Origin: Verrucomicrobiota bacterium JB024
GTDB taxonomy: Bacteria; Verrucomicrobiota; Verrucomicrobiia; Opitutales; Cerasicoccaceae
NCBI GenBank assembly: GCA_030673825.1
Contig: JAUTCS010000124.1
Coordinates: 45,469-109,468, forward strand
Direction: 5' to 3'
DNA: 64,000 nt
This document shows positions 57,255 to 64,000 of this stretch, one piece after another. The notes below the pieces were generated by a model. It was not told where the DNA came from, ran no database searches, and worked only from the letters and a program-made list of their open reading frames with translations. Position 1 is the stretch's first letter. Each line of letters begins with the position of its first letter. The position numbers were made by a program, and so were the translations under genes.

Positions 57255-57519
57255 GCTGGTCACAGAGAGCACAGAGGAGGCACCGAGCGCACGGAGGGGT
57301 TGCGGATGAAGGTCAACCGACCCGATCATCTCCGGTTTTATAAGGAGAGAATTCCCTCACCCGCGTAGCACGGATTGTTTCTTCATCTGTGCCATCCGAG
57401 TTATCCGTGGTTAAAAAGGAAAGCCCCTAGGCTGGTTAAAATTTGCAGGGTGGCCCGCGGTCACTTGCGACTATAAACTCTGTGCGCTCGGTGCCTCCTC
57501 TGTGCTCTCTGTGACCAGC
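57255..57519. repeat. 42-base near-perfect inverted repeat with AT-richer core
   Basis: The left arm 57255-57296 and right arm 57478-57519 are reverse complements at 41 of 42 positions, built of CACAGAG/GCACAGAG-type words. The intervening about 181 bases hold no gene but include the phrase ATCCGTGGTTAAAAAGG (57402-57418) found in many bacterial genomes. The repeat lies between two convergent genes and would form a long stem in either transcript. Confidence 0.85.
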
Positions 57520-57531
57520 TCTTTAACCGCA

Positions 57532-58101
57532 TCACCCCTGCCGCTGGCGGACGGCCTCGAAGAGGCAGACGCCGGTGGCGACGGAGAGGTTGAGGCAATC
57601 GACGTGGCCGAGCATGGGGATTTTGACGAGGAAGTCGCACTTGTCGGCGATGGCCTTGCGCACGCCAAGGTCTTCACGCCCGAGCACGATGGCCAACGGG
57701 CCCTTCATGTCCACCTCGTAGAGGAGCTGGGACTCCTGGTCGCCGGTGCCGACGATCCACAGGCCGATCTCCTTCATCTTTTCCAGGGTGCGGTTGAGGT
57801 TCTGCACCTGGATGTAGGGCACGCGGTCGGCCCCGCCGCAGGCGATGCGCCGGACGGTCTCGGTCAGGCCGACGGTGTGCTTCTGCGGGGCCACGACGAA
57901 GTCCACTCCCGCCGCGTCGGCGCTGCGCAGGCAGGCCCCGAGGTTGTGCGGGTCCTGCACACCATCGATGACGAGCACGAAGGGGTCCTCGGTCTCGCGC
58001 AGCTTCGCCAGGAACTGCTTCTCGTCCATCGGCTCGATGGCGACGCGGTCCCCGAAGTGGGCGTTCTCGCGGCCCTGTTGGCCGTAGCGGCGTTTGCTCA
58101 T
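57532..58101 (-). CDS. SpoU/TrmH-family RNA 2-prime-O-methyltransferase
   Basis: This 189-residue protein has the SPOUT knot motifs: NLGACLRSADAAG (motif 1), IVLGREDLGV (motif 2) and KIPMLGHVDCLNLSVATGVCLFEA (motif 3). The family adds methyl groups to 23S rRNA or tRNA ribose, and the length fits the small RlmB/TrmH type. Motif 2 reads G-R-E-D-L-G where G-S/A-E-G-x-G is usual, and motif 3 has H-V-D-C in place of S-V-x-S. The catalytic Arg and Asn positions are retained. The precise target is not known. Confidence 0.88.
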   Translation of the reverse strand: MSKRRYGQQGRENAHFGDRVAIEPMDEKQFLAKLRETEDPFVLVIDGVQDPHNLGACLRSADAAGVDFVVAPQKHTVGLTETVRRIACGGADRVPYIQVQNLNRTLEKMKEIGLWIVGTGDQESQLLYEVDMKGPLAIVLGREDLGVRKAIADKCDFLVKIPMLGHVDCLNLSVATGVCLFEAVRQRQG

Positions 58102-58119
58102 GAGATTCGTAAATTTTTA

Positions 58120-58240
58120 GATTTGTAGATTCGAAAATTAAAAAATTCGTCCATCTCAAGAGACTCCAACCAATTCATGTACGAATTTATAAATTCTTGA
58201 ATCTACGAATTTTTCAAATCGGCTTAAGCCGATTTGAAAA
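58120..58240. repeat. AT-rich inverted repeat followed by a 30-base palindrome at the KS stop codon
   Basis: Imperfect arms 58120-58150 and 58180-58210 (AATTCGT/GTAGATTC words). A perfect 30-base palindrome at 58211-58240 has centre GGCTTAAGCC. It spans the last codons and the TAA stop of the ketosynthase gene. It would form a strong stem in the mRNA. Confidence 0.75.
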
Positions 58241-59474
58241 CCGTGACGACGTTCGCACCGCCAAAGCCGCTGCTGTTGGACAGGGCGACCTGCGGGCCCT
58301 TATCGAGGGTCTCGGGGATGATGTTGAGGTCCGCCGCCTCGGGGTCGAGTTCGGCGATGTGGGCCGAGCCGGGCGTGAAGCCCTCGCGCATGCCCAGCAC
58401 GGTGAAGGCCGCCTCCATGGCGCTGGCCAGCGAGAGGCCGTGGCCGGTGAGGGCCTTGGTGCTGGAAACCGCCGGACCGCCGGTGCCGAAAACTTTGCGG
58501 ATGGCCTTGAGCTCGGAAGTGTCACCGATCGGTGTCGAAGTGGCGTGGGCGTTGATGTAGTCCACGTCGGAGGCCTGGGTGCCGGTCGCTTCCAGGGCGA
58601 GCTGCATGGCGCGGGCCAAGCCGTCACCCTCGGGGTGCGAGATGGCGACGTTGTACCCGTCTGAGGCCTGGCCCCAGCCACTGAAGCGGGCATAGACGGG
58701 CGCTCCACGGGCGGCGGCGCTCTCCTCGGATTCGAGGATCAGGGCGGATGCCCCGCCGGTGCCGACGAAGCCGTTGCGGGTCTTGTCAAAGGGGCGGGAG
58801 CCGGGCGGCTCGGCGTCGGGGCTGAGGGCGCGCATCGCGCCAAAGGGCAGGATCGTCTCCAGGTCGCCGTCCTCGGCCCCGACCACGATGATGCGCTCCT
58901 GGCGGCCCAGGGCGATCGTGTCCCAGGCATAGCCGAGGGCGTGGTTGGAGGAGGCGCAGGCCGAGACGAAGCCCCCGGAGGAGCCGAGAATCTTGTGCAG
59001 GGCCACGAGGTTGAAAGTCAGGGTGCCGGTGACGGAGCAGACGACCCCCATCGGGCTGGCGCGGCGCAGGCCGTTCTTTTTCAGCCGCTCCATGTGGTGG
59101 GTGAGCAGCCGGACCGAGCCGGCGGAGGAGGCAAAGAGGCCCGTCGAGGGATCGGAAATCTGCTCGGGAGTCAGGCCAGCGTCTTCCACGGCCTGGACGA
59201 GGGCGCAGTGGGCGTAGAGCACGTGCGGGGCCATGCTGCGGATGTGCTCGCGCTTGAGGGCGTAGCGCTCCGGGTAGGTCCAGTCCTCGGGCTCGTTCGC
59301 GCTCACATCGAAGTCCCGGATCTTCCCGGCGAGGTGGATGGGCGCGCCCGCCTGCTCGAAGCGGTCATAGACGGCGATGCCGTGCTTGAGTTCGCGCAGG
59401 CTCTGCGAGACGGTTGCCTTATCATTACCAATACTGGTAATGAAGCCGAGGCCGGTAACCACAACGTTTCTCAT
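58224..59474 (-). CDS. Beta-ketoacyl-ACP synthase (FabF/KS type)
   Basis: This 416-residue thiolase-fold enzyme extends an acyl chain on ACP. The catalytic Cys is in VSACASSNHALG, with the His residues in INAHATSTPIGD and TKALTGHGLSLASA. The normal FabF reads N-A-H-G-T-S-T, and here Ala replaces Gly. The N-terminal VVTGLGFITSIGNDKATV is typical. Together with the dehydratase and ACP genes it forms a three-gene set. It could be part of primary fatty-acid synthesis or of a specialised polyene-type or lipid pathway. Confidence 0.93.
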   Translation of the reverse strand: MRNVVVTGLGFITSIGNDKATVSQSLRELKHGIAVYDRFEQAGAPIHLAGKIRDFDVSANEPEDWTYPERYALKREHIRSMAPHVLYAHCALVQAVEDAGLTPEQISDPSTGLFASSAGSVRLLTHHMERLKKNGLRRASPMGVVCSVTGTLTFNLVALHKILGSSGGFVSACASSNHALGYAWDTIALGRQERIIVVGAEDGDLETILPFGAMRALSPDAEPPGSRPFDKTRNGFVGTGGASALILESEESAAARGAPVYARFSGWGQASDGYNVAISHPEGDGLARAMQLALEATGTQASDVDYINAHATSTPIGDTSELKAIRKVFGTGGPAVSSTKALTGHGLSLASAMEAAFTVLGMREGFTPGSAHIAELDPEAADLNIIPETLDKGPQVALSNSSGFGGANVVTVFKSA

Positions 59475-59561
59475 GATGGGGGAACTCTATGAATCAGCCC
59501 GCAGGCTTCAAACGGAAAAAGTCCGGACAGACCAGCAATCGTTCGGTCGGGAAGGCCCTCG

Positions 59562-60029
59562 TCAGGCCTGCCAGTCGAACATCAGGTTGATGCCCTCGGC
59601 GTAAGTGGCGCGCTCGCCGCCGACGCTGATAGCGCCCTGGAAACTGCCCCGGGGATGGCGGATGCGCTTGACCTTGATCTCCATCTCCAGCACGTCGCCG
59701 GGACGGCAGAAGCGCGAGCAGCGCACTTCGTCGCTGGAGTGGAAGAATATCTTGGCGGGGTCGGCCTTTTTCTCCGCCAGGGCGGGGGAAGGGGCGGCCA
59801 CGAGGAAGAGCACCGCGAGCTGCCCGAGCGCCTCCAGCATGATGGAGGCGGGGAAGACCGGGTTATCCCGGAAGTGCCCGCGCAGGAAGAACTCGTCTCC
59901 GCGGATCCGGTAGGAGCCGGTGGCCGACTCGGCCCCAAGCGTGGCCGAGTCCAGGAAGAGGAAGGGCTCGTCGTGGGGAATGGCCGCAGCGATAGCCGTG
60001 GCGTCGAGCCGGAGGGCGTCCGGGTCCAT
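59562..60029 (-). CDS. FabZ-like hot-dog 3-hydroxyacyl-ACP dehydratase
   Basis: This 155-residue hot-dog protein opens IPHDEPFLFLDSATLG (with the His near the active site), then RGDEFFLRGHFRDNPVFPASIMLEALGQ, which carries the catalytic Glu/Asp region of FabZ (HFPGxPVxPGxxxxE is the usual form). Here RDNPVFPASIMLE is a divergent version with Ala for Gly. It dehydrates 3-hydroxyacyl-ACP. It stands directly between the KS gene and the ACP gene (2 bases after the ACP stop). Confidence 0.85.
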   Translation of the reverse strand: MDPDALRLDATAIAAAIPHDEPFLFLDSATLGAESATGSYRIRGDEFFLRGHFRDNPVFPASIMLEALGQLAVLFLVAAPSPALAEKKADPAKIFFHSSDEVRCSRFCRPGDVLEMEIKVKRIRHPRGSFQGAISVGGERATYAEGINLMFDWQA

Positions 60030-60031
60030 CC

Positions 60032-60403
60032 TTAAGCGTCGAGCTTGCGGGTGATGAAGGACTTGACGTCGCCGATGGTGGTGAGGTTACGCAGCTCCTC
60101 GTTGTCCACGGTGATATCGAGGGTTTCCTCCACCATCATGATCACCTCGACCATGGTCAGCGAGTCGATCCCGAGATCTTCATTGATGCGGGTGTCGTCA
60201 TTGCCCTCGTGCAGGCGGGGACGAGCCTCGGGCTCCATCACGCGCTCAAGAATGCCCATGATAATGGCCGCGACCTGCGACTTGTCGCCATTTTTGCGGT
60301 AGGCGATGGCCGCTTCGACGGTTTCGGGCGAGCAACGCTTGAGAGACTCCCTCAGTTCCGCTTCGTCTTCAGCGGTAAAGGGCTTGGGTTCATTAGCTTC
60401 CAT
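60032..60403 (-). CDS. Acyl carrier protein with an N-terminal extension
   Basis: I start at the ATG at 60403 (MEANEPKPF). The 123-residue protein ends with an ordinary carrier domain whose phosphopantetheine serine is in DLGIDSLTMVEVIMMVEE. The N-terminal about 45 residues are acidic and charged, unlike the 80-residue ACP of E. coli. An upstream frame to 60967 is not supported. Genes for dehydratase and KS follow on the same strand, so this ACP is likely dedicated to that set. Confidence 0.88.
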   Translation of the reverse strand: MEANEPKPFTAEDEAELRESLKRCSPETVEAAIAYRKNGDKSQVAAIIMGILERVMEPEARPRLHEGNDDTRINEDLGIDSLTMVEVIMMVEETLDITVDNEELRNLTTIGDVKSFITRKLDA

Positions 60404-60618
60404 GGCCGATTTAAAAGGGAGACAGGGGGGCTTTGGCAAACCTCTTTTTGCTCGGAGAGCGTCGTAAGCGGATGCGCTGGAAAGTATTCGAAAACGCGAT
60501 AGTCCAGCCGCACAGCATAATACCTCATCCTGAAAAACAATAACGCCCGGAGCGGCCACCCCCGGACTCGCATTGAGCAACCGGGGGCGACCAGCTCCGA
60601 GCGGCACGCACACAGGGC

Positions 60619-61026
60619 TTACTGCCCGCGGGCGAAACGCTCCAGCGGGACAGCAAACGTGGGGAACGCGGCGAGCAGGCGCTCGTTGGCGGTGACCAGG
60701 GGGACGTTCAGTTCCTTGGCCAGGGCCACGTATTCGCACTCGTAGGCCGAGCACTCGCTCTGGGCCGCGAGGAAAATCACTGTTTCGGAAAGGATATTGT
60801 ACTGGCGGGGATGCATCTTCTCCTCCGCCGCGTTCATGATCTCCAGGCAGGCGGCGGGCTCGACCCGGTGCTCGCGCTGGTAACGGGCCAACACGTTGCG
60901 CAGCTCGGAGCGCCACAGCGGGCTGGAGGCCCAGGCGGGGTCGCGCTCGTAGGCCTGTTGTGCCCACGGGGTATTGGCTCCCGGCAGGAGCAGCGGGGCA
61001 AGCACGGTGGTATCGACAACGATCAT
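60619..61026 (-). CDS. PIN-domain toxin (VapC-like)
   Basis: I start at the ATG at 61026 (MIVVDTTVLAPLLL), the normal PIN opening. The 135-residue protein has acidic residues at the usual sites: Asp in VVDTT, Glu in WRSELRNVL, and ECEYVALA where D-x-x-Y-V-A-L-A is typical. VTANERLL follows. The first Asp of the third site is replaced by Glu, so catalysis may be altered. It follows the small antitoxin-like gene by 46 bases. Confidence 0.8.
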   Translation of the reverse strand: MIVVDTTVLAPLLLPGANTPWAQQAYERDPAWASSPLWRSELRNVLARYQREHRVEPAACLEIMNAAEEKMHPRQYNILSETVIFLAAQSECSAYECEYVALAKELNVPLVTANERLLAAFPTFAVPLERFARGQ

Positions 61027-61072
61027 GGTAGCGAAGGGGAAACGAACGGGGGGGAAACGGAGGGGACCTTTA

Positions 61073-61303
61073 TCAGGCGCGGCCTTCGTCGATGAGGGCG
61101 GCAAGCTGGTCGCCACGGAGGAAGCCGGTGCACTTCTGGCGCAGGCGGGGGGCGGTCTGGCGGAAACGCTCTTCGCCCCGGGTGGTGGCTTCCATACCGA
61201 CCCGCAGGCAGGCGGCCAGCTCGGACTCCAGACTGGTATGGCGGCGATGGGCTCGGAATTTCAGGCGACGCAGTAACAACGGGGGTATATAAACATCGTC
61301 CAT
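61073..61303 (-). CDS. Small antitoxin-like protein (VapB position)
   Basis: This 76-residue protein has a basic RHH- or FitA-like N-terminus (LLLRRLKFRAHRRHTSLESELAACL) and a C-terminal acidic helix. It is directly upstream of the PIN-domain gene on the same strand, the usual antitoxin position. Sequence similarity to known VapB is only weak, so the call rests mainly on order and size. Confidence 0.6.
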   Translation of the reverse strand: MDDVYIPPLLLRRLKFRAHRRHTSLESELAACLRVGMEATTRGEERFRQTAPRLRQKCTGFLRGDQLAALIDEGRA

Positions 61304-61624
61304 ATTCTAAATAAGTAGCACTGTTTTTGCGTCTGTCAAATGGGCGGGACTGGACCGGTCGCCTGAGGATGAAACATCGCTGACGCGACGTAGAGAAGCT
61401 GTCGGGGCTAAGAACCGTGGGTTAAAACCCACGGCTATCCACACCGCATCGCTACGCGATGCCCTGAAACCCGTCACATCTTCATGGGGATACCCGTTTC
61501 ATTCTCATGGGAACGCCCAAAGCCGCTCACTCTGCCCAGAGCTCACTGTTTTGCCGGAACTTCGCGCCTTTTCGCGTCGCTTCGCGGGCAAAATAAAGTT
61601 GATCGATCCCGCTTAAACGCTGCC
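61304..61624. other. 321-base intergenic region with two hairpins
   Basis: Contains CCGTGGGTT/AACCCACGG (61415-61434) and GCATCGC-TAC-GCGATGC (61446-61462) in a stretch that resembles repeats seen in other genomes of this type. No protein gene is supported. Confidence 0.6.
61415..61462. repeat. Two perfect hairpins
   Basis: Stem CCGTGGGTT/AACCCACGG (9 pairs, tight loop) and stem GCATCGC/GCGATGC with a TAC loop. They lie between the VapBC-like pair and the ParA operon. Confidence 0.75.
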
Positions 61625-62260
61625 CTACTCGGCGCGTTCGCGGGGGGGCTGGGGGCAGTCGATACCCTCACGGGCGTCGAGGGCGGCGGTGCGGGCCTCC
61701 AGGGAGTCGGCCAGCATGTCGAGCTCGGTCTCGCGCTCCTGCTGCTCCATGGTTTTATCGAAAAGCACGTTCTCGGCCTGCTCGACGTACTCCTCACGCT
61801 CCTTGAGGAGGGCGCGAGCCTGTTCGAGCGATTTTTCCCGCTCCTCGAGCTGGTGCTCCAGCTCGCGCAGGGCTTCGCGCTCCTCGCTGGACACGGGCGG
61901 TGCGGACTGCGCATCGACCTGCTGTTGGGCGAACTGGCGCTGCTGCGACTCGAAGACCTTGCGCCGGGCCTCCAGCAGGGCCTCGCCCTCCCAGAGCTCG
62001 CGCTCCTTTTCGGTCAGGCGGGCCTCCAGCTCCTGCACACGGCGTTCGCGCTCGAGCAGGTCCTTTTCGACGGTGCGCAGGGTGTGCTCGACCTCCTCCA
62101 CCTCGGACTGCTGGAGCGTGAGCGGATGGCCGAAGGGGTTGCGCGTCTTTTTGACAAAGGCGTCGATCACCTCGCGCGACTGAATGGAAACTTCGGCGGT
62201 CCGGCGGTCTTCGGGCCGCAGGCTGAGCACGCGTTTCTTGGGGATGAATGGCTTGGCCAT
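61625..62260 (-). CDS. Coiled-coil protein downstream of ParA operon genes
   Basis: This 211-residue protein is dominated by a heptad coiled coil from about residue 55 to 190, with charged helices such as ELEARLTEKERELWEGEALLE. The N-terminal 50 residues are basic and Pro-containing (KPFIPKKRVLSLRPEDRR). No DNA-binding motif is visible. It follows the unknown 327-residue gene on the minus strand by 78 bases, so the three genes with ParA may form a unit for chromosome, plasmid or protein positioning. Confidence 0.7.
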   Translation of the reverse strand: MAKPFIPKKRVLSLRPEDRRTAEVSIQSREVIDAFVKKTRNPFGHPLTLQQSEVEEVEHTLRTVEKDLLERERRVQELEARLTEKERELWEGEALLEARRKVFESQQRQFAQQQVDAQSAPPVSSEEREALRELEHQLEEREKSLEQARALLKEREEYVEQAENVLFDKTMEQQERETELDMLADSLEARTAALDAREGIDCPQPPRERAE

Positions 62261-62338
62261 GGTTCCGGAAAAATGTGGGTTCGTGGATGGCGGTAAAAAG
62301 TGGCGCAGGAACCCGGAACCCAGTGCTGGCCCGAGGCC

Positions 62339-63322
62339 TTACCGGCCAAAGAGCCGCCCAAAGAAGCTCTTCTTTTTCGCGGGTTCGTCTTCGGTGGCCA
62401 GGCCGCGGCGCTGCTGGAGGTAGCGCTGGGTAACGCGGGCCGCGATGATCTCCTTTTCCGGGTCGTTGAGGACCATGAAAATACGTTCGAGGGTCACACC
62501 GGAGCGGACCTTTTCGTCGAGCTCGTACACCTGATTGCCGAAGTACTGGCACTGCTCGATGACCTTGACCATGAGCACCTCCTCCAGCTGGATGGTCTGC
62601 TCCTTGCTGAGGTTGGCCTTGGCAGTTTCGACCGGGCCGAGCTTGGCACCGTAGCGCTTGAGCAGGGTGTAGCGTTCGTTTTCGGCCAGTTGGTTGAGCA
62701 CGAGGCCGATGGCCTCGGGCAGGTGAAAGCCCTTGTTGCCGGGGCGGAAAGGCAGGAAGCGGGCGATGCCCTGCTCGTCACCGCTGGTGAGGGCGCTCAG
62801 GAGCGCCTTGAAGTCGCCCCCGACAATGACGTTCTGCGCCATGCGGTGGGAGAACTCCGCGAATTCGCCGAGCGTGCGGATGTCCTCGGCCTGGCAAAAA
62901 TCGACCGTCTCGTGAGCCAGGCCGCTGAAGCGAAGGGGAAATTCCTTGTCGATTTTAAGGCGCAGCATGTTGCGACCGATCTTGTCCTCGCGCTTGGTGG
63001 CGGCATCCACCGTGGCGACCATCTCACCGAAGGGATCTTCGAAGGCGATGGTCTCGCGCAGGATGTCGATCAGCAGGTCGATGCGCTCCGGGCTCTCGGC
63101 CAGACCGTGCAGTTCGTGCAGCTCTTCCCAAGTGTAGTCAATGTACTTGGAGGGCACCTCGCCCTTGCCGCGCAGGGGCCAGTCGGACAAGCCGGATTCC
63201 TCCGCCAGCGCCTTGAGCCGAACCTCCGACATCGTAGGGGTCATTCCGGAACGGACTTCGTCCCAGTCTTTTTTCCCGTATCGGCGGTTTGTCGGTTCAG
63301 TATCGGCCATGGCTGAGTTCAT
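62339..63322 (-). CDS. Conserved-looking cytoplasmic protein of unknown function (ParA partner)
   Basis: This 327-residue soluble protein is mainly alpha-helical, without recognisable domains. It opens with low-complexity residues, then helices with WEELHELHGLAESPERIDLL. The C-terminus is basic (PAKKKSFFGRLFGR), which could contact a membrane or DNA. Its gene starts 14 bases after the ParA stop. A polar or cargo-binding partner of ParA is a reasonable inference but untested. Confidence 0.5.
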   Translation of the reverse strand: MNSAMADTEPTNRRYGKKDWDEVRSGMTPTMSEVRLKALAEESGLSDWPLRGKGEVPSKYIDYTWEELHELHGLAESPERIDLLIDILRETIAFEDPFGEMVATVDAATKREDKIGRNMLRLKIDKEFPLRFSGLAHETVDFCQAEDIRTLGEFAEFSHRMAQNVIVGGDFKALLSALTSGDEQGIARFLPFRPGNKGFHLPEAIGLVLNQLAENERYTLLKRYGAKLGPVETAKANLSKEQTIQLEEVLMVKVIEQCQYFGNQVYELDEKVRSGVTLERIFMVLNDPEKEIIAARVTQRYLQQRRGLATEDEPAKKKSFFGRLFGR

Positions 63323-63336
63323 TGCGTTGCCTTACC

Positions 63337-64000
63337 TTATGCCATGACCTCGTGTTGATCAAGTTCGTCCGCCACTCGTTGATAATCAGTCGCCACGGAA
63401 TCTTCCTCCTTGGCCACCTGGCCGACGAGGTTGACGGGGAGGCCGAGGGTAACCGCCCGGCGCACCACCATGGCGTCGCGAATCTGGGCGGCGAAAATCT
63501 TGGTCGAGGGGTCGATGCGGCGCTGATTGCGGAACTGGTTTATCCGAAGCTGCATGCGCATTTTCGGAACCTCGATGTCCACGTTGGCCTTGATGGAGTT
63601 GAAGATGACGCCGCGGCACAGCGCGGGACGGCCCATGCCCGGGATGCGGAAACTGGCCGAGCGCTGGTGGAAGAGCAGGAGTTTCTCCACCAGGAGGGTG
63701 AAGCCGATGAGGCTGAGGGCGTCCGGGTTGGCCGGGACGTAAATCTCGTTGCTCGAAAAGATGCCGCACTGGGAAGCGCGCAGGACGTTCGGCGGGCAGT
63801 CGAAAAGGATGTAGTCGTAGTTGTCCTCGAACGGGCGCAGTTGGTTGTAGAAGCGCAGGTAGGGAGGCTCGGCGGGGTCGGACTGGAACTCGTTTTCCAG
63901 GTCCACCAGATTGAAAGTCGTGGGCAGCAGGTCGAAGCCGGGCAGGAGGTTTTCGCCGGTTTTGCTGGAGACAACATCCTTCACGAGAATGTCCGAAAGG
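63337..64000 (-). CDS. ParA-family ATPase, C-terminal part (5-prime cut by window edge)
   Basis: The frame stays open to base 64000, so the start lies outside the window. The visible about 220 residues show the ParA landmarks DYILFDCPPNVLRAS (Walker-B-like strand with D-C-P-P), a NPDALSLIG segment, and a C-terminal KIFAAQIRDAMVVRRA region. The Walker A lysine part is missing because of the edge. ParA-type ATPases position DNA, chemotaxis arrays or other cargo. The two following genes, not ParB-like, suggest a non-plasmid function. Confidence 0.85.
   Translation of the reverse strand, partial: LSDILVKDVVSSKTGENLLPGFDLLPTTFNLVDLENEFQSDPAEPPYLRFYNQLRPFEDNYDYILFDCPPNVLRASQCGIFSSNEIYVPANPDALSLIGFTLLVEKLLLFHQRSASFRIPGMGRPALCRGVIFNSIKANVDIEVPKMRMQLRINQFRNQRRIDPSTKIFAAQIRDAMVVRRAVTLGLPVNLVGQVAKEEDSVATDYQRVADELDQHEVMA

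Noticed and set aside
60404..60618. Larger acyl carrier protein or extra gene upstream of the ACP
   Set aside because: The in-frame extension from 60403 toward 60967 is low-complexity and overlaps the VapC gene. A G+C-rich inverted pair (60559-60587) with no clear poly-T is all that is seen there.

Overview
The window looks like chromosomal DNA of a free-living, G+C-rich member of the Verrucomicrobiota, most likely class Opitutae (Opitutales/Puniceicoccales). That placement is inference. It rests on a pseudopilin with an H-X9-D-G tail, a PEP-CTERM-like secreted protein, many LacI/AraC-controlled sugar genes, a fucose/rhamnose catabolic cluster, and intergenic spaces crowded with hairpins and inverted repeats. 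No rRNA, phage, plasmid origin or CRISPR array is visible. There is one complete tRNA.

Layout. 1-1564: a truncated medium-chain dehydrogenase and a ribokinase-family kinase. 1628-7107 (minus): a pseudopilin and three secreted proteins, one of 1102 residues. 7221-19325: a carbohydrate locus with two tandem LacI regulators, a lyase-like alpha-toroid protein, a 2-hydroxyacid dehydrogenase, a TIM-barrel isomerase/epimerase, a medium-chain dehydrogenase, an SGNH esterase, and an AraC regulator divergent from a GH78 alpha-L-rhamnosidase. 19674-26563: an operon of two TPR proteins, ExbB, two ExbD and a membrane-anchored VWA protein that occupies the TonB position. 26564-27447: a gene-poor scar with a MITE-like palindrome, a 3-prime tRNA fragment and tRNA-Arg(CCU). 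27448-35845: a heavy-metal efflux operon of cnrYXH-CBA layout. 35919-44674 (minus): housekeeping genes (HesB/IscA, PdxA, LpxA, AroB, FtsY, K+ channel, NusB, RibH, RibBA). 44897-54119 (plus): a phosphoesterase, then an L-fucose/L-rhamnose cluster (isomerase, SMP-30 lactonase, MFS transporter, VOC, DeoR regulator, rhamnulokinase). 54251-57243: envelope and repair-type genes. 57532-60403 (minus): a SpoU methyltransferase and a KS-dehydratase-ACP set. 60619-61303: a VapBC-like pair. 61625-64000 (minus): a ParA ATPase with two unknown partners.

How the parts work together. The secreted proteins and the 7-19 kb cytoplasmic enzymes fit stepwise use of a rhamnose-containing, probably uronate-containing glycan. 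The 46-54 kb cluster would handle the released deoxysugars. The Exb/VWA/TPR operon resembles a proton-motive-force-driven envelope machine in which a von Willebrand domain replaces the TonB C-terminus. The metal operon pairs its own ECF sigma factor, anti-sigma and sensor with a CzcCBA/CusCBA pump.

The most unusual signal is non-coding. Two copies of a structured element (41476-41608 and 45887-46021) share near-identical flanks but carry completely different, internally self-complementary central stems. Around them are strings of perfect short hairpins and several long inverted repeats built from short degenerate words, one of which appears to have become the N-terminus of LpxA.
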